From IMG/VR virus record IMGVR_UViG_3300046721_000117, positions 1 to 23,051 of that record: 23,051 nt of DNA. One strand, written 5' to 3'. Made by a program: the position numbers and the translations under genes. Within the stretch, counting starts at the first letter, position 1. Each line of letters opens with the position of its first letter. Shown here in pieces: positions 1-7,792 of the stretch. This stretch comes from a virus. Under the pieces are notes generated by a model, which did no database searches, was not told the DNA's origin, and worked only from the letters and a program-made list of their open reading frames with translations.

Positions 1-31
1 CTTTCTCGGCGCCTCGGCTGGCGATGTTTGG

Positions 32-466
32 GTGCCCCCCCCTACAATGAAGCAACGCGGCCGGCAGCCTTCATCGTTGGCTTTGGTTTCGCGACCTCTT
101 GATATTGCCGAGCGACCTCAACCACCACACCAACTGAATGAGGAAGAGGTTGAGGTATGGGTGAGCATAGTTAATCAGGAGACATCCGATTGGTTCACTG
201 CTGCTACTGTTCCCTTATTGGCTCAGTACTGTAGGCATGTGGTGCATAGCAATCGCATAGCCGAACTGATTGAACACACCATCCACAGTGCTGACACCAT
301 GCCGTGGATAGAGGAATACAACCAGCTACTGAAGCTACAGGAGCGGGAGAGCAAGGCGATGATGCTGCTAGCCCGCAGCATGCGGCTTACTCAGCAGACA
401 TCCAGGCATGACAAGTCACGCAAGACGGTCACACTCCGCAGCCCGCATGCCCGCATCGCGGTCTAG
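32..466 (+). CDS. Terminase small subunit, P27-like (probable)
   Basis: A 144-residue protein directly before the large terminase and overlapping it. Small terminase subunits bind the packaging site on phage DNA and present it to the large-subunit motor. Residues 1-40 are basic and Pro-rich. They are followed by a helical region containing 'EEEVEVW' and 'LLAQYCRH' segments, which resembles the P27 small terminase layout; the family call is from pattern and position, not an alignment. The start is either GTG at 32 or ATG at 47, and neither has a convincing ribosome binding site. Base composition is clearly more AT-rich than the rest of the window, with many TTG, AAT, ATA and CTA codons, which suggests this end of the genome was exchanged separately from the head genes. 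Confidence 0.7.
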   Translation: MPPPTMKQRGRQPSSLALVSRPLDIAERPQPPHQLNEEEVEVWVSIVNQETSDWFTAATVPLLAQYCRHVVHSNRIAELIEHTIHSADTMPWIEEYNQLLKLQERESKAMMLLARSMRLTQQTSRHDKSRKTVTLRSPHARIAV

Positions 467-1967
467 CGTCAACATCACCTGGATCGAGGAATGCTGCCGG
501 GTGCCATCGGGACGTGCCGACATGGTTGGCAAGCGGGTGGTATTGCGGGAATGGCAGCGGGAAGCACTGCGCTTGATCTACGACAACCCGGCGGGCACGC
601 GTCGGGCGATCTTCAGCTTCGGCCGGAAGAACGGCAAGACGGCGCTGTCGGCATTCCTGCTGTTGTTGCATTTGTGCGGGCCGGAAGCTCGGGCGAATAG
701 CCGGATGTATTCGGCGGCGCAATCGCGGGATCAGGCCGGTTTGTTGTTTGATCTGGCGGCGCAGTGTGTGCGGCTATCGCCGGAGCTGCATCCGTTCATA
801 CAAATCCGGCAAACGGCGAAGGAGATATTGTACCCGGAGCTTGGCACTTTCTACAAAGCGCTGAGCGCCGAGGCTACAACCGCATTCGGATTAAACCCGC
901 GGTTCATTGTTCACGATGAGCTAGGGCAAGTCCGCGGCCCGCGCAGCACCTTGTACGAAGCATTGGAGACGGCGACGGGCGCCCAGGACGATCCGCTATC
1001 GATCGTGATCAGCACGCAGGCGCCGACCGATGCGGATTTGTTTTCGGTGCTGATCGACGACGCGGTGGCGGGGCACGATCCGCGGGTGGTGGTGAAACTC
1101 TACACGGCCGATCAGGCGCTCGACCCGTTTGGCGAGGAGGCGATCCGGGCGGCCAACCCGGCGTTCGGCGATTTCTTGAATGCGACCGAAGTGCTGGCGA
1201 TGGCGGAGGATGCGCGGCGGATGCCGAGCCGCGAGGCGGAATTTAGGAATCTCGTTCTCAACCAACGTGTAGAGGCGAACAACCCGTTTGTGTCGGCGAG
1301 CGTGTGGGCGTCGTGCGGCGGCGAGGTGTTGCCGATCGACGGCGTGCCGGTCTATGGCGGCCTCGATCTGTCGGCTGTGAGTGACCTGACGGCGCTGGTG
1401 CTGATCGGCCAGGTCGAGGGCGTGTGGCAGGTGCATCCGACGTTCTGGCTGCCGGGTGATGGCTTGGCGACAAAGGCGCGGGCCGACCGGGTGCCGTATG
1501 ACCAGTGGCACCGCGAGGGCTGGCTGGAAACGGCGCCGGGCAACTCGGTCGAATACGAGTATGTGGCGGATTACCTGCGCGATGCGTTCCAGCGGTATGA
1601 CATCAGGAAGCTGGCGTTCGATCGGTGGGGCTGGCGGCATCTTCGCCCGTGGCTGGTGAAGGCGGGCTTCAGCGACAGCGATCTTGATACGAAGTTCGTC
1701 GAGTTCGGGCAGGGCATGCAGAGCATGAGCCCGGCGCTGCGCGAGCTTGAGAGCGACCTGCTGAACGGCAAGCTGGCGCACGGCAACCACCCGGTGCTGA
1801 CCTCGTGCGCGGCGAATGCTCGGGTGCAGGCCGACCCGGCGGGCAACCGCAAGCTGGACAAGGCGCGCAGTGCCGGGCGGATCGACGGGATGGTGGCGCT
1901 GACGATGGCGCGGGGGGCATCGGCCGATGCCGACGAGCCGCTCGACATCATGGCGATGGTGGCATGA
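447..1967 (+). CDS. Terminase large subunit (packaging ATPase-nuclease)
   Basis: Motor protein that drives DNA into the prohead and cuts the concatemer. The start at ATG 447 overlaps the small subunit by 20 bases and gives 506 residues, a normal length; ATG 408 is an alternative 13 residues longer. The ATPase domain has a Walker A motif GRKNGKT at about residues 59-65 and a Walker B-like VHDE at about 155-158. The C-terminal nuclease half shows the expected spaced acidic residues: 'GGLDLSAVSDLTAL' near 318-331, 'AFDRWGWR' near 392-399 and 'RIDGMVAL' near 477-484. This matches the Terminase_1 (HK97/P27-partner) family. The stop overlaps the next ATG (ATGA). Confidence 0.93.
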   Translation: MPASRSSVNITWIEECCRVPSGRADMVGKRVVLREWQREALRLIYDNPAGTRRAIFSFGRKNGKTALSAFLLLLHLCGPEARANSRMYSAAQSRDQAGLLFDLAAQCVRLSPELHPFIQIRQTAKEILYPELGTFYKALSAEATTAFGLNPRFIVHDELGQVRGPRSTLYEALETATGAQDDPLSIVISTQAPTDADLFSVLIDDAVAGHDPRVVVKLYTADQALDPFGEEAIRAANPAFGDFLNATEVLAMAEDARRMPSREAEFRNLVLNQRVEANNPFVSASVWASCGGEVLPIDGVPVYGGLDLSAVSDLTALVLIGQVEGVWQVHPTFWLPGDGLATKARADRVPYDQWHREGWLETAPGNSVEYEYVADYLRDAFQRYDIRKLAFDRWGWRHLRPWLVKAGFSDSDLDTKFVEFGQGMQSMSPALRELESDLLNGKLAHGNHPVLTSCAANARVQADPAGNRKLDKARSAGRIDGMVALTMARGASADADEPLDIMAMVA

Positions 1968-2143
1968 CCGGCGATTGGTCGCAGAACAAGGCGGACATGG
2001 TTGCTCGGCTGTTGGGTGCTTTCGTCGTGCCGGTGTTCGGCGATGAAAAGATCCTCGCCATCGCGCTCGGCGACACACCGGAACTAGCGCAGGCACGTGC
2101 CGAGCAGATCATCCGCGCAGCGTCCTCGCTTTCTAAAGGCTGA
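1964..2143 (+). CDS. Small phage protein between terminase and capsid, unknown
   Basis: A 59-residue protein starting at an ATG that overlaps the terminase stop (ATGA) and ending 5 bases before the protease-capsid gene. It has a short polar N-terminus (MTGDWSQNK), a hydrophobic central part (about residues 12-35) and a helical, alanine-rich C-terminus. I do not recognise a family. Continuous coding potential and tight spacing on both sides support a real gene. A longer reading of this frame from 1805 would overlap the terminase by more than 160 bases and is not needed. Confidence 0.6.
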   Translation: MTGDWSQNKADMVARLLGAFVVPVFGDEKILAIALGDTPELAQARAEQIIRAASSLSKG

Positions 2144-2148
2144 ACATC

Positions 2149-4065
2149 ATGGCAGTTGTTCGTAAAACCGCCGCCGGCAAGGTGGACGGGAGCCTCAGCT
2201 ATGTCCTCTCGGATGCGACGGTCGACCGCTACGGCGACGTGATCGAGCCGGATGGGTGGATGCTGGATCAGTTCCGGCAGAATCCGATCGCGTTGTTCAA
2301 TCACAGCGCCATGCAGCCGATCGGAAAGTGGAAGAACATCAGGGTTGACGACGAGCGGCTGGTGGCGGATTTCGAGCCGGCGGCGAAGGGCACCAGCCGG
2401 CGCACCGACGAGATCCTGTCGCTGATTGAGCAGAACATTCTGCGAGCGACCTCGGTCGGCTTCCTCGGGATCGAGAGCGAGCCGCTGGACCCGAAACGGC
2501 CGGGCGGTGGCACCCGCTACACCCGGCAGGAATTGCTCGAAACATCGATCGTAAGCGTGCCGGCCAACCCGGCGGCATTGCAACTGGCGCGGTCCCTCGG
2601 GATCTCGGACGACACCATGACCCTGGCCTTCGGCGAGCATGCCGCAATCGGGCGACGGGACATGACCACGACCGGCGGGCAAGCCGTGACGAAACGCCTA
2701 TCACGGGCGGACATTCCAATGAGCATCAGCAAGAAGATTCAGGACACGCAAACACGATTAAACGCTGCCAGAGACGCCTTGACCGAATACCTCGACCAAG
2801 AGGAGCAAGACCCGGTACAGCGCGACGCGATGTCGGACGATATCGTTGCCGTCGAGGCCGAGCTGCGCAGTCTTGAGAATGCCGAGCGGGCAATGGCGCC
2901 GCGGGGACCGGCGCAGCAGCTAGCGGCAACCACAGTAACCGCGCCGAATATCAATCGGCGGCCGCTTGGGTTGCCGACCGCACAGCGAAGCCCGCTGGAC
3001 CTCTACCTAGGCATGTTGGCGACGCGGGTGCGTTCCGCGGTTACACGCCAGCCGATCGAGGACGTACTGCGGCAGCATTACCCCGAGGACGAGGGAACGG
3101 CGATCGTAACCCGCGCCGCGGTTGCCGGGGCGACGACGACCGGCAGCGGCTGGGCGATCGACCTTGTGCAGTTGGCTCAGGGAGAGTTCGTCAACCTGCT
3201 GTATCCGAACAGCGTCTTCCCGAAGCTCTCGATGATGGGGACCGCGCTGAACTTCGGGCCGAATTCCGGGGCGATCAAGATTCCGAGCAGAACCGCCACG
3301 CCATCGATCGGTGGTGCGTTCGTCGCCGAATCGCAACCGATCCCGGTTCGCAGGTTGGGAACGACGAGCATCACGTTGTACCCACACAAGGTAGGCGGGA
3401 TCAGCGTCTACAGCCGGGAGATCGCGGCATATAGCAACCCGGCGATCGAAGCGCTGATCCGCGACAGCATCGTCAACGACACCAGCATCAACATCGACGG
3501 CGTATTGCTCGACAACGTGGCGGTGTCGACGACCCGGCCGGCGGGGTTGACCAACGGCGTCTCGACGCTCACCGCAACAGCGGGCGGCGGCTATGCGGCG
3601 TTCCTCGGCGATCTGAACAAATTGACGGCGCCGTTCTACGCCGCCAATGCCGGCCGCAAGCTGGCGTTGCTGATGAATCCGGCACAGCGGCAGCAACTGG
3701 TGTTCGCACCGGGCCCGGCCGGCGCTCCATTCGGATGGGCGGCTCAGTTCGAGGAGATGTTCACGGTGATTGCCAGCACCAGCATCGCCGCGGGCAGCGC
3801 CTACATGATCGACGCCGTCGATTTTGTCAGCGTGGCCGATGCGCCGGAGTTCGTCGTCAGCGAGGAGGCGACGTTGCACATGGAGGACACCAGCCCGTTG
3901 CAGATCGCGACGGGTGCGCAGGGCTCGGGTGTGTTGGCGACACCGACACAATCGATGTTCCAGACTGCGCAGATCGCCATCCGCATGACCGCCAATGTCT
4001 CCTGGGCGATGCGGCGCACCGGCATGGTGCAGTTCATCGGCACCGGCATCAATTGGGGACCGTAA
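2149..4065 (+). CDS. Prohead protease-scaffold-major capsid fusion protein (HK97-like)
   Basis: One uninterrupted 638-residue frame. Residues 1-150 are an HK97-type prohead protease: 'SDATVDRYGDVIEPDGW' at 21-37, a candidate catalytic His at 52 (FNHS), a candidate Ser at 102 (TSVGF) and the family's 'ETSIVSVPANP' at 131-141. Residues 191-250 form a charged coiled coil (KKIQDTQTRLNAARDAL, then EAELRSLENAERA), which fits a scaffolding delta domain. From about 280 to the end it is an HK97-fold major capsid protein ('ITLYPHKVGGISVYSREIA', 'INIDGVLLDN'). Separate protease and capsid genes are the commoner layout, so this fusion implies self-processing during prohead maturation. An in-frame ATG at 2719, with a weak GGGCGGA-like leader, could additionally give a scaffold-capsid product without protease. 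Confidence 0.92.
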   Translation: MAVVRKTAAGKVDGSLSYVLSDATVDRYGDVIEPDGWMLDQFRQNPIALFNHSAMQPIGKWKNIRVDDERLVADFEPAAKGTSRRTDEILSLIEQNILRATSVGFLGIESEPLDPKRPGGGTRYTRQELLETSIVSVPANPAALQLARSLGISDDTMTLAFGEHAAIGRRDMTTTGGQAVTKRLSRADIPMSISKKIQDTQTRLNAARDALTEYLDQEEQDPVQRDAMSDDIVAVEAELRSLENAERAMAPRGPAQQLAATTVTAPNINRRPLGLPTAQRSPLDLYLGMLATRVRSAVTRQPIEDVLRQHYPEDEGTAIVTRAAVAGATTTGSGWAIDLVQLAQGEFVNLLYPNSVFPKLSMMGTALNFGPNSGAIKIPSRTATPSIGGAFVAESQPIPVRRLGTTSITLYPHKVGGISVYSREIAAYSNPAIEALIRDSIVNDTSINIDGVLLDNVAVSTTRPAGLTNGVSTLTATAGGGYAAFLGDLNKLTAPFYAANAGRKLALLMNPAQRQQLVFAPGPAGAPFGWAAQFEEMFTVIASTSIAAGSAYMIDAVDFVSVADAPEFVVSEEATLHMEDTSPLQIATGAQGSGVLATPTQSMFQTAQIAIRMTANVSWAMRRTGMVQFIGTGINWGP

Positions 4066-4080
4066 CGCACGTTGAGGGTG

Positions 4081-4100
4081 GGCGGGGCTTCGGCCCCGCC
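4081..4100 (+). terminator. Perfect 8-bp GC hairpin with UUCG tetraloop after the capsid gene
   Basis: GGCGGGGC at 4081-4088 pairs perfectly with GCCCCGCC at 4093-4100 around a TTCG loop, an exceptionally stable C(UUCG)G tetraloop. It sits 15 bases after the capsid stop. The bases that follow (GGTTTCA) make a poor U-tract, so this is more likely a partial terminator, RNA-processing stop or 3' stabiliser than a full terminator. A plausible role is to keep capsid mRNA far more abundant than downstream portal mRNA. Confidence 0.6.
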
Positions 4101-4107
4101 GGTTTCA

Positions 4108-4114
4108 CAGGAGG
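4108..4114 (+). promoter_or_regulatory. Strong Shine-Dalgarno for the Ig-like protein
   Basis: CAGGAGGA lies 6-7 bases before the ATG at 4121. It is one of only a few strong ribosome binding sites in the late operon; most other genes rely on overlapping stop and start codons. It fixes the start of the Ig-like protein gene and restarts translation after the hairpin. Confidence 0.75.
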
Positions 4115-4120
4115 AATAAA

Positions 4121-4528
4121 ATGTCTGACCCAACGCCGACGCAGGCCGAGGCCGACGCGCTGAAGCTACAGGGCCACGGCGCCGCGGCGACCGATCTGCC
4201 GCCCGCCGTTGTCGACATTCCATCGGTGAGCGGCGCCGGTACGGTTGGCGGCACATTGACCTGCACGATGGGCAACTGGACCGGCGAGCCCAGCGGTTAT
4301 GCCTACGAATGGCGCGCCGACACGACAAACGTGCTCGGCAACGGCGAAAGCTACGTGGTCGACGAGGTCTGCGTCGGGCATGAGGTTTGCTGCGTCGTGA
4401 CCGCCAGCAATGCGTTCGGCTCGACGCAGGCACCACCGTCGAATGCAACGATGATTGCAGCGGCGGGCGCACAGTCGGCGCGGGCCGAGCGGGCCGAGCG
4501 CAGTGCGCCGCGCGAGCGCGACAAATGA
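4121..4528 (+). CDS. Ig-like domain protein, candidate capsid decoration protein
   Basis: A 135-residue protein. After a polar N-terminus of about 30 residues there is a bacterial/phage Ig-like beta domain at about 30-112, with the recurring pattern 'VSGAGTVGGTLTCTMGNW', an aromatic Tyr-Trp strand (YAYEW) and 'CCVVTASNAFGSTQAPPSN'. The C-terminus is charged (RAERAERSAPRERDK). Cys48 and Cys90/Cys91 are placed where Ig-type disulfides can form. It directly follows the capsid gene and has its own strong ribosome binding site, so high-copy decoration of the capsid surface (Hoc-like in role) is the best inference. The domain type is fairly clear; the location in the virion is not shown by sequence. 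Confidence 0.7.
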   Translation: MSDPTPTQAEADALKLQGHGAAATDLPPAVVDIPSVSGAGTVGGTLTCTMGNWTGEPSGYAYEWRADTTNVLGNGESYVVDEVCVGHEVCCVVTASNAFGSTQAPPSNATMIAAAGAQSARAERAERSAPRERDK

Positions 4529-4680
4529 AGGCGGCCGACAAGCCGGCAAAGGATGAGCCGGAATTGCCGCTGGAGAAACACCTGTCGGCAGACCGGGATC
4601 GAGTGGTCAAGCGGCGGCTGAAGAAGCTGGCGCGCGATATGCGGCCGGCGGCGCGCAAGCCCGGATATACCACCCGCTGA
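4525..4680 (+). CDS. Small basic phage protein, unknown
   Basis: A 51-residue, strongly charged protein (Lys/Arg/Glu rich, about residues 2-48) starting at an ATG that overlaps the previous stop (ATGA) and ending in TGATG with the portal start. The pattern 'DRDRVVKRRLKKLARDM' suggests a basic helix. I recognise no family. Its coupling to the genes on both sides supports expression as part of the head module. Confidence 0.55.
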   Translation: MKAADKPAKDEPELPLEKHLSADRDRVVKRRLKKLARDMRPAARKPGYTTR

Positions 4681-6056
4681 TGGCGTTCTCGCTGGCGCGG
4701 CTATTGCCGTGGGGCAAGCGCGCGGTCGAGGGGCAATACCGGCCGGGGCCGTACATGCTCTCGAACGGCTGGTTGCCGGCCGGCAGCCCGTGGAACTGGT
4801 GGCAGACCGGCGCCAACCTGCAACCCTACGGCGGGCCGAGCGCGATGCTCGAGGCGTGCGTCAGCGCTTATGCGCAGACGGTGCCGATGTGTCCCGGCGA
4901 CCACTGGCGCAGCCTCGATAACGGCGGGCGCGAGCGCGTCACCAACAGCGCGCTGTCTCGCATCCTTCGGCGGCCGAACGATTACGAGAGCATCTCCGAT
5001 TTTATGATGGGATTGACGCGGCACCTCTACGAGCGCGGCGAGAGCTTTGCGCTGGCGGTGCGCAACAACCGCGGCGAGATCACCGAATTGCACCGCATGC
5101 GGTACGGGATCGGCTACGTCGCGGTCGACGGCAGCATTTTCTATTCGCTCTACGGCAACGAGATTGCACAAGCGCGGTTCGATCTGAGCGCGACGATCCC
5201 GGCACGCGACGTGTTGCATGTCCGGTTGCACACTCCGGTTCATCCGTTGCGCGGTGTGACGCCGATCCTGGCGGCAGCGCTGGATCTCGCGATGTCGGGG
5301 GCGGCGCGGGCGCAGCAGCTCGCGTTCTATCTCAATCAGTCTCGACCCAGCTTCATCCTGCAAACCGACGCCGCGCTGAAAATGGAGGAGATCGAGGCGA
5401 TCCGGGCGAAATGGATCGAGCGCTCGACCGGCGAAAATGCCGGCAACACCATGTTTGCGACGCACGGGCTGAAGGCTCAACCAATCCAAACCACCGCAGT
5501 GGACGCGCAACTCGCCGAAGTCATGAAGATGAACGAGCAGGACATTGCGCTGGCATTGCGCATACCGCTCCAGATCCTCGGCATTGGCGGCACGACCTAC
5601 GCCAGCACCGAATTACTGATGCAGTCGTGGATTGCCACCGGCTTCGGCTTCACCATCAACCACATCGAGGAAGCCTTCGGGCTGCTGTTCAACCTGCGCG
5701 GCGTGCCGGACGAATATCTGGAATTTGATACCAAGGCGCTGCTGCGCAGCGCGTATCGCGAGCGTATCGAGGCGCTGGCGCGCGGGGTGATCAGCGGCAT
5801 TTATTCGCCCGACGAGGCGCGCGCGGCCGAGGATCTGCCGGCGGTGCCGGGAGGTTTCGGGGCGCAGCCGCGGGTGCAGCAACAAGTCGTGCCCTTGAGC
5901 TACGGCGCCGACCTACAGCCGCCCTCGCCGCAACCGGCGACGCCGCCCCAACCCGAGACGACACCTGCCGACAGCACGACGCAGCAAAACGCCATGATCG
6001 GGCAGATCATCGATGCCGCAGACGACTTTGATGAACGGCAACAGCGGGCTGCCTGA
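4680..6056 (+). CDS. Portal protein, HK97 family
   Basis: A 458-residue portal, the dodecameric ring at one capsid vertex through which DNA passes. The family pattern is visible in 'RPGPYMLSNGW', the early 'LEACVSAYAQTVPMCP' segment, 'NDYESISDFMMGLTRHLYERGESFALAVRNN', 'DVLHVR' followed by a Gly-Val-Thr-Pro turn, and 'LRIPLQILGIGGTTYASTE' in the C-terminal half. The last 70 residues are Pro/Gln-rich and look disordered. The start is fixed by a TGATG overlap. Its location is odd: it lies downstream of the capsid, with two small genes between, whereas HK97-like phages usually have the order portal-protease-capsid. Confidence 0.92.
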   Translation: MAFSLARLLPWGKRAVEGQYRPGPYMLSNGWLPAGSPWNWWQTGANLQPYGGPSAMLEACVSAYAQTVPMCPGDHWRSLDNGGRERVTNSALSRILRRPNDYESISDFMMGLTRHLYERGESFALAVRNNRGEITELHRMRYGIGYVAVDGSIFYSLYGNEIAQARFDLSATIPARDVLHVRLHTPVHPLRGVTPILAAALDLAMSGAARAQQLAFYLNQSRPSFILQTDAALKMEEIEAIRAKWIERSTGENAGNTMFATHGLKAQPIQTTAVDAQLAEVMKMNEQDIALALRIPLQILGIGGTTYASTELLMQSWIATGFGFTINHIEEAFGLLFNLRGVPDEYLEFDTKALLRSAYRERIEALARGVISGIYSPDEARAAEDLPAVPGGFGAQPRVQQQVVPLSYGADLQPPSPQPATPPQPETTPADSTTQQNAMIGQIIDAADDFDERQQRAA

Positions 6057-6813
6057 CGCCCTCGCGGGCGCGCTCGGGCAGGTCGTCGCGAAGGCACGCC
6101 AGGAATGGCGCTCGGAACGCGAGTTAGCGCATGCCGAGACGCGCCGGACGATTGCCGAGATGGAAGCGCGCCTTGCGACACTGACCCTCGAATTGCGCCA
6201 GATGTACGCCGAACGGCTGGCCGAGCTGCGCGATGGCCCACCGGGGCCGCAGGGCGAGCCTGGGATGCGCGGCGAGCGCGGCGAGGCTATCGCAGGCCCA
6301 CCGGGCGAACAGGGCATCCAGGGGCCTCCAGGGAGGTTTGTGGCGCCGGCAGCATGGCAACGCGGCGTCAGCTACGGCGGCGATCTGGTCGCGCATGCCG
6401 GCTCGACCTGGTGCGCGGCGCGCGACACCGCCGAGGAGCCGCCGCACGATGATTGGGTTTGCGTTGCTGAGCGCGGCACCGATGGACGATCACCCGCGTT
6501 CCAGGGCACATGGAAGGCCGCCAGAGCGTATGAAGCGCTCGACGTGGTGGCAATGGACGGGTCGTCGTTTGTCGCGCTTCGGGACGCCCCAGGGGCTTGT
6601 CCCGGCGATGGCTGGCAACTGATCGCCAGCCGCGGCAAGTCGGGCCCGCCCGGCGCGCCCGGCCCGATCGGCGAGCGCGGCTATCCCGGCCCGCCCGGCG
6701 CCTCAGTCGTGGCGTTTCAGATCGACGAGCAGGGCTTGCAGACGCTGCGGTTCAGCGACGGCTCGACGCTGACCTGCGATTTGTATCCGGTGCTTGCCGG
6801 GATGGTGCGGTGA
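6013..6813 (+). CDS. Collagen-like, CBM-like fibre protein in the head module
   Basis: A 266-residue protein overlapping the portal end by 44 bases (an ATG at 6031 is an alternative start). Visible parts are a helical coiled-coil segment at about 25-72, a Gly-X-Y collagen-like run at 75-107, two related Trp-containing beta modules at about 112-155 and 161-207 that resemble small carbohydrate-binding modules ('WQRGVSYGGDLVAHAGSTW' and 'TWKAARAYEALDVVAMDGSSF'), a second Gly-X-Y run at 208-229 and a short C-terminal beta part. This is a trimeric-fibre architecture. Its position between portal and connector genes suggests a capsid or neck fibre that may touch cell-surface or environmental glycans. 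The role is inferred. Confidence 0.75.
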   Translation: MPQTTLMNGNSGLPDALAGALGQVVAKARQEWRSERELAHAETRRTIAEMEARLATLTLELRQMYAERLAELRDGPPGPQGEPGMRGERGEAIAGPPGEQGIQGPPGRFVAPAAWQRGVSYGGDLVAHAGSTWCAARDTAEEPPHDDWVCVAERGTDGRSPAFQGTWKAARAYEALDVVAMDGSSFVALRDAPGACPGDGWQLIASRGKSGPPGAPGPIGERGYPGPPGASVVAFQIDEQGLQTLRFSDGSTLTCDLYPVLAGMVR

Positions 6814-7451
6814 ACAACGCCTATCGGATCACCCGGGTGGTGACGCCGGCAACCAGCATGGCGCTGGTAACCATCGATCAGGTCAAGGAGGTGCTCGACA
6901 TCGACCCGGCCGATACGTCGGACGATGCGGCGCTGACGCAGCACATCGCTGCGGTTTCGCAGGCGATCAATAACTGGTGCGACCGGATATTCGTGGTGCA
7001 GGGCTACCGCGATCAGTTGCGCGAGGTCACGGGCAATTTCGGCGAGCCGCTGGTGATGCGGCAATATCCGATCGTGGTCGACGATACCACCGGGCCGGCT
7101 GTCGTGGTGACGCAGGATGGCGGCGTGGTCGACCCGACGCTGATGGAGGTGTTCCCTGAGACGGGCGGCCTCTACCGGCTCGATGGCTCGCTGGCGCCGG
7201 TTGCGTGGGCGGCTTCCTTGCTGGTGGTGGACTACACCGCCGGCTTTGAGACGATCCCGGCCGACGTGCAGAGCGCGGCGCTGGAGTGGATCACGTCGCG
7301 GTGGTTCTCGATCGGAAGCGACCCGACCCTGAGCCGCGAGAGAATCACTGACGTAATCGATCTGTATTACAGCCCGGCCAGCACCGCTGGCAACGCAATC
7401 CCGCCCAACGTCCGCGACCTCCTCGGGGCTTACCGGATTTGGACGGTATGA
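6810..7451 (+). CDS. Head-tail connector, gp6-like
   Basis: A 213-residue protein with the typical connector N-terminus 'ALVTIDQVKEVLDIDPADTSDD' followed by 'ISQ/AINNWCDR'-like helices; these adaptors form a ring beneath the portal. The chosen GTG at 6810 overlaps the previous stop (GTGA); an ATG at 6858 is the alternative and gives a shorter form closer to the conserved part. The reading frame is open much further upstream inside the fibre gene, but that part is not needed. The C-terminal half is beta-rich ('YTAGFETIPADVQSAALEW'), as in gp6/QLRR-type proteins. Confidence 0.82.
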   Translation: MNNAYRITRVVTPATSMALVTIDQVKEVLDIDPADTSDDAALTQHIAAVSQAINNWCDRIFVVQGYRDQLREVTGNFGEPLVMRQYPIVVDDTTGPAVVVTQDGGVVDPTLMEVFPETGGLYRLDGSLAPVAWAASLLVVDYTAGFETIPADVQSAALEWITSRWFSIGSDPTLSRERITDVIDLYYSPASTAGNAIPPNVRDLLGAYRIWTV

Positions 7452-7792
7452 CGCCGCGAACCATCATCGGCCGCCTGGATAAAGCGATTGCAGGTTACGG
7501 GCAGACCGTGACCTTGCAGCGCACGTCAGTCGATGGCGCCACCGGCGGCATTACCGTGGCGGCCGAAGTGACCTGCCCGGCAAAGTTCCGAACCTATGGT
7601 CCACAGGATATCGAAGCCGGCGGAATCCAAGACATCAGCGTCGTGATCAGCCCGACCGGGCTCGGGACGTTCGGCATCCCGTCGCGCGACGACCGGATCG
7701 TGCTGGGCGGCGATCCATCCAATATCGAACAGATTGCGCCGCTCTATTACGGCGGCCAACTCGTGCGGGTTAACCTGCTCTGCCGTGGCTGA
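7448..7792 (+). CDS. Head-tail joining (stopper-like) protein
   Basis: A 114-residue, beta-rich protein starting at an ATG that overlaps the connector stop (ATGA). It carries 'GQTVTLQRTSVDG' near the start and 'PSRDDRIVLGGDPSNIEQIAPLYYGGQLVRVNLLCRG' split over the end, a pattern often seen in phage head closure proteins. The position right after gp6 supports a stopper or head-closure role; sequence evidence alone is modest. Confidence 0.62.
   Translation: MTPRTIIGRLDKAIAGYGQTVTLQRTSVDGATGGITVAAEVTCPAKFRTYGPQDIEAGGIQDISVVISPTGLGTFGIPSRDDRIVLGGDPSNIEQIAPLYYGGQLVRVNLLCRG

Noticed and set aside
996-2096. Long leftward frame opposite the large terminase
   Set aside because: Shadow of a high-GC gene; Arg/His/Pro-rich without motifs, no ribosome site, and the opposite strand is a clear terminase.
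3007-3951. Long leftward frame opposite the capsid
   Set aside because: Arg-rich mirror of the capsid gene with no recognisable domain.
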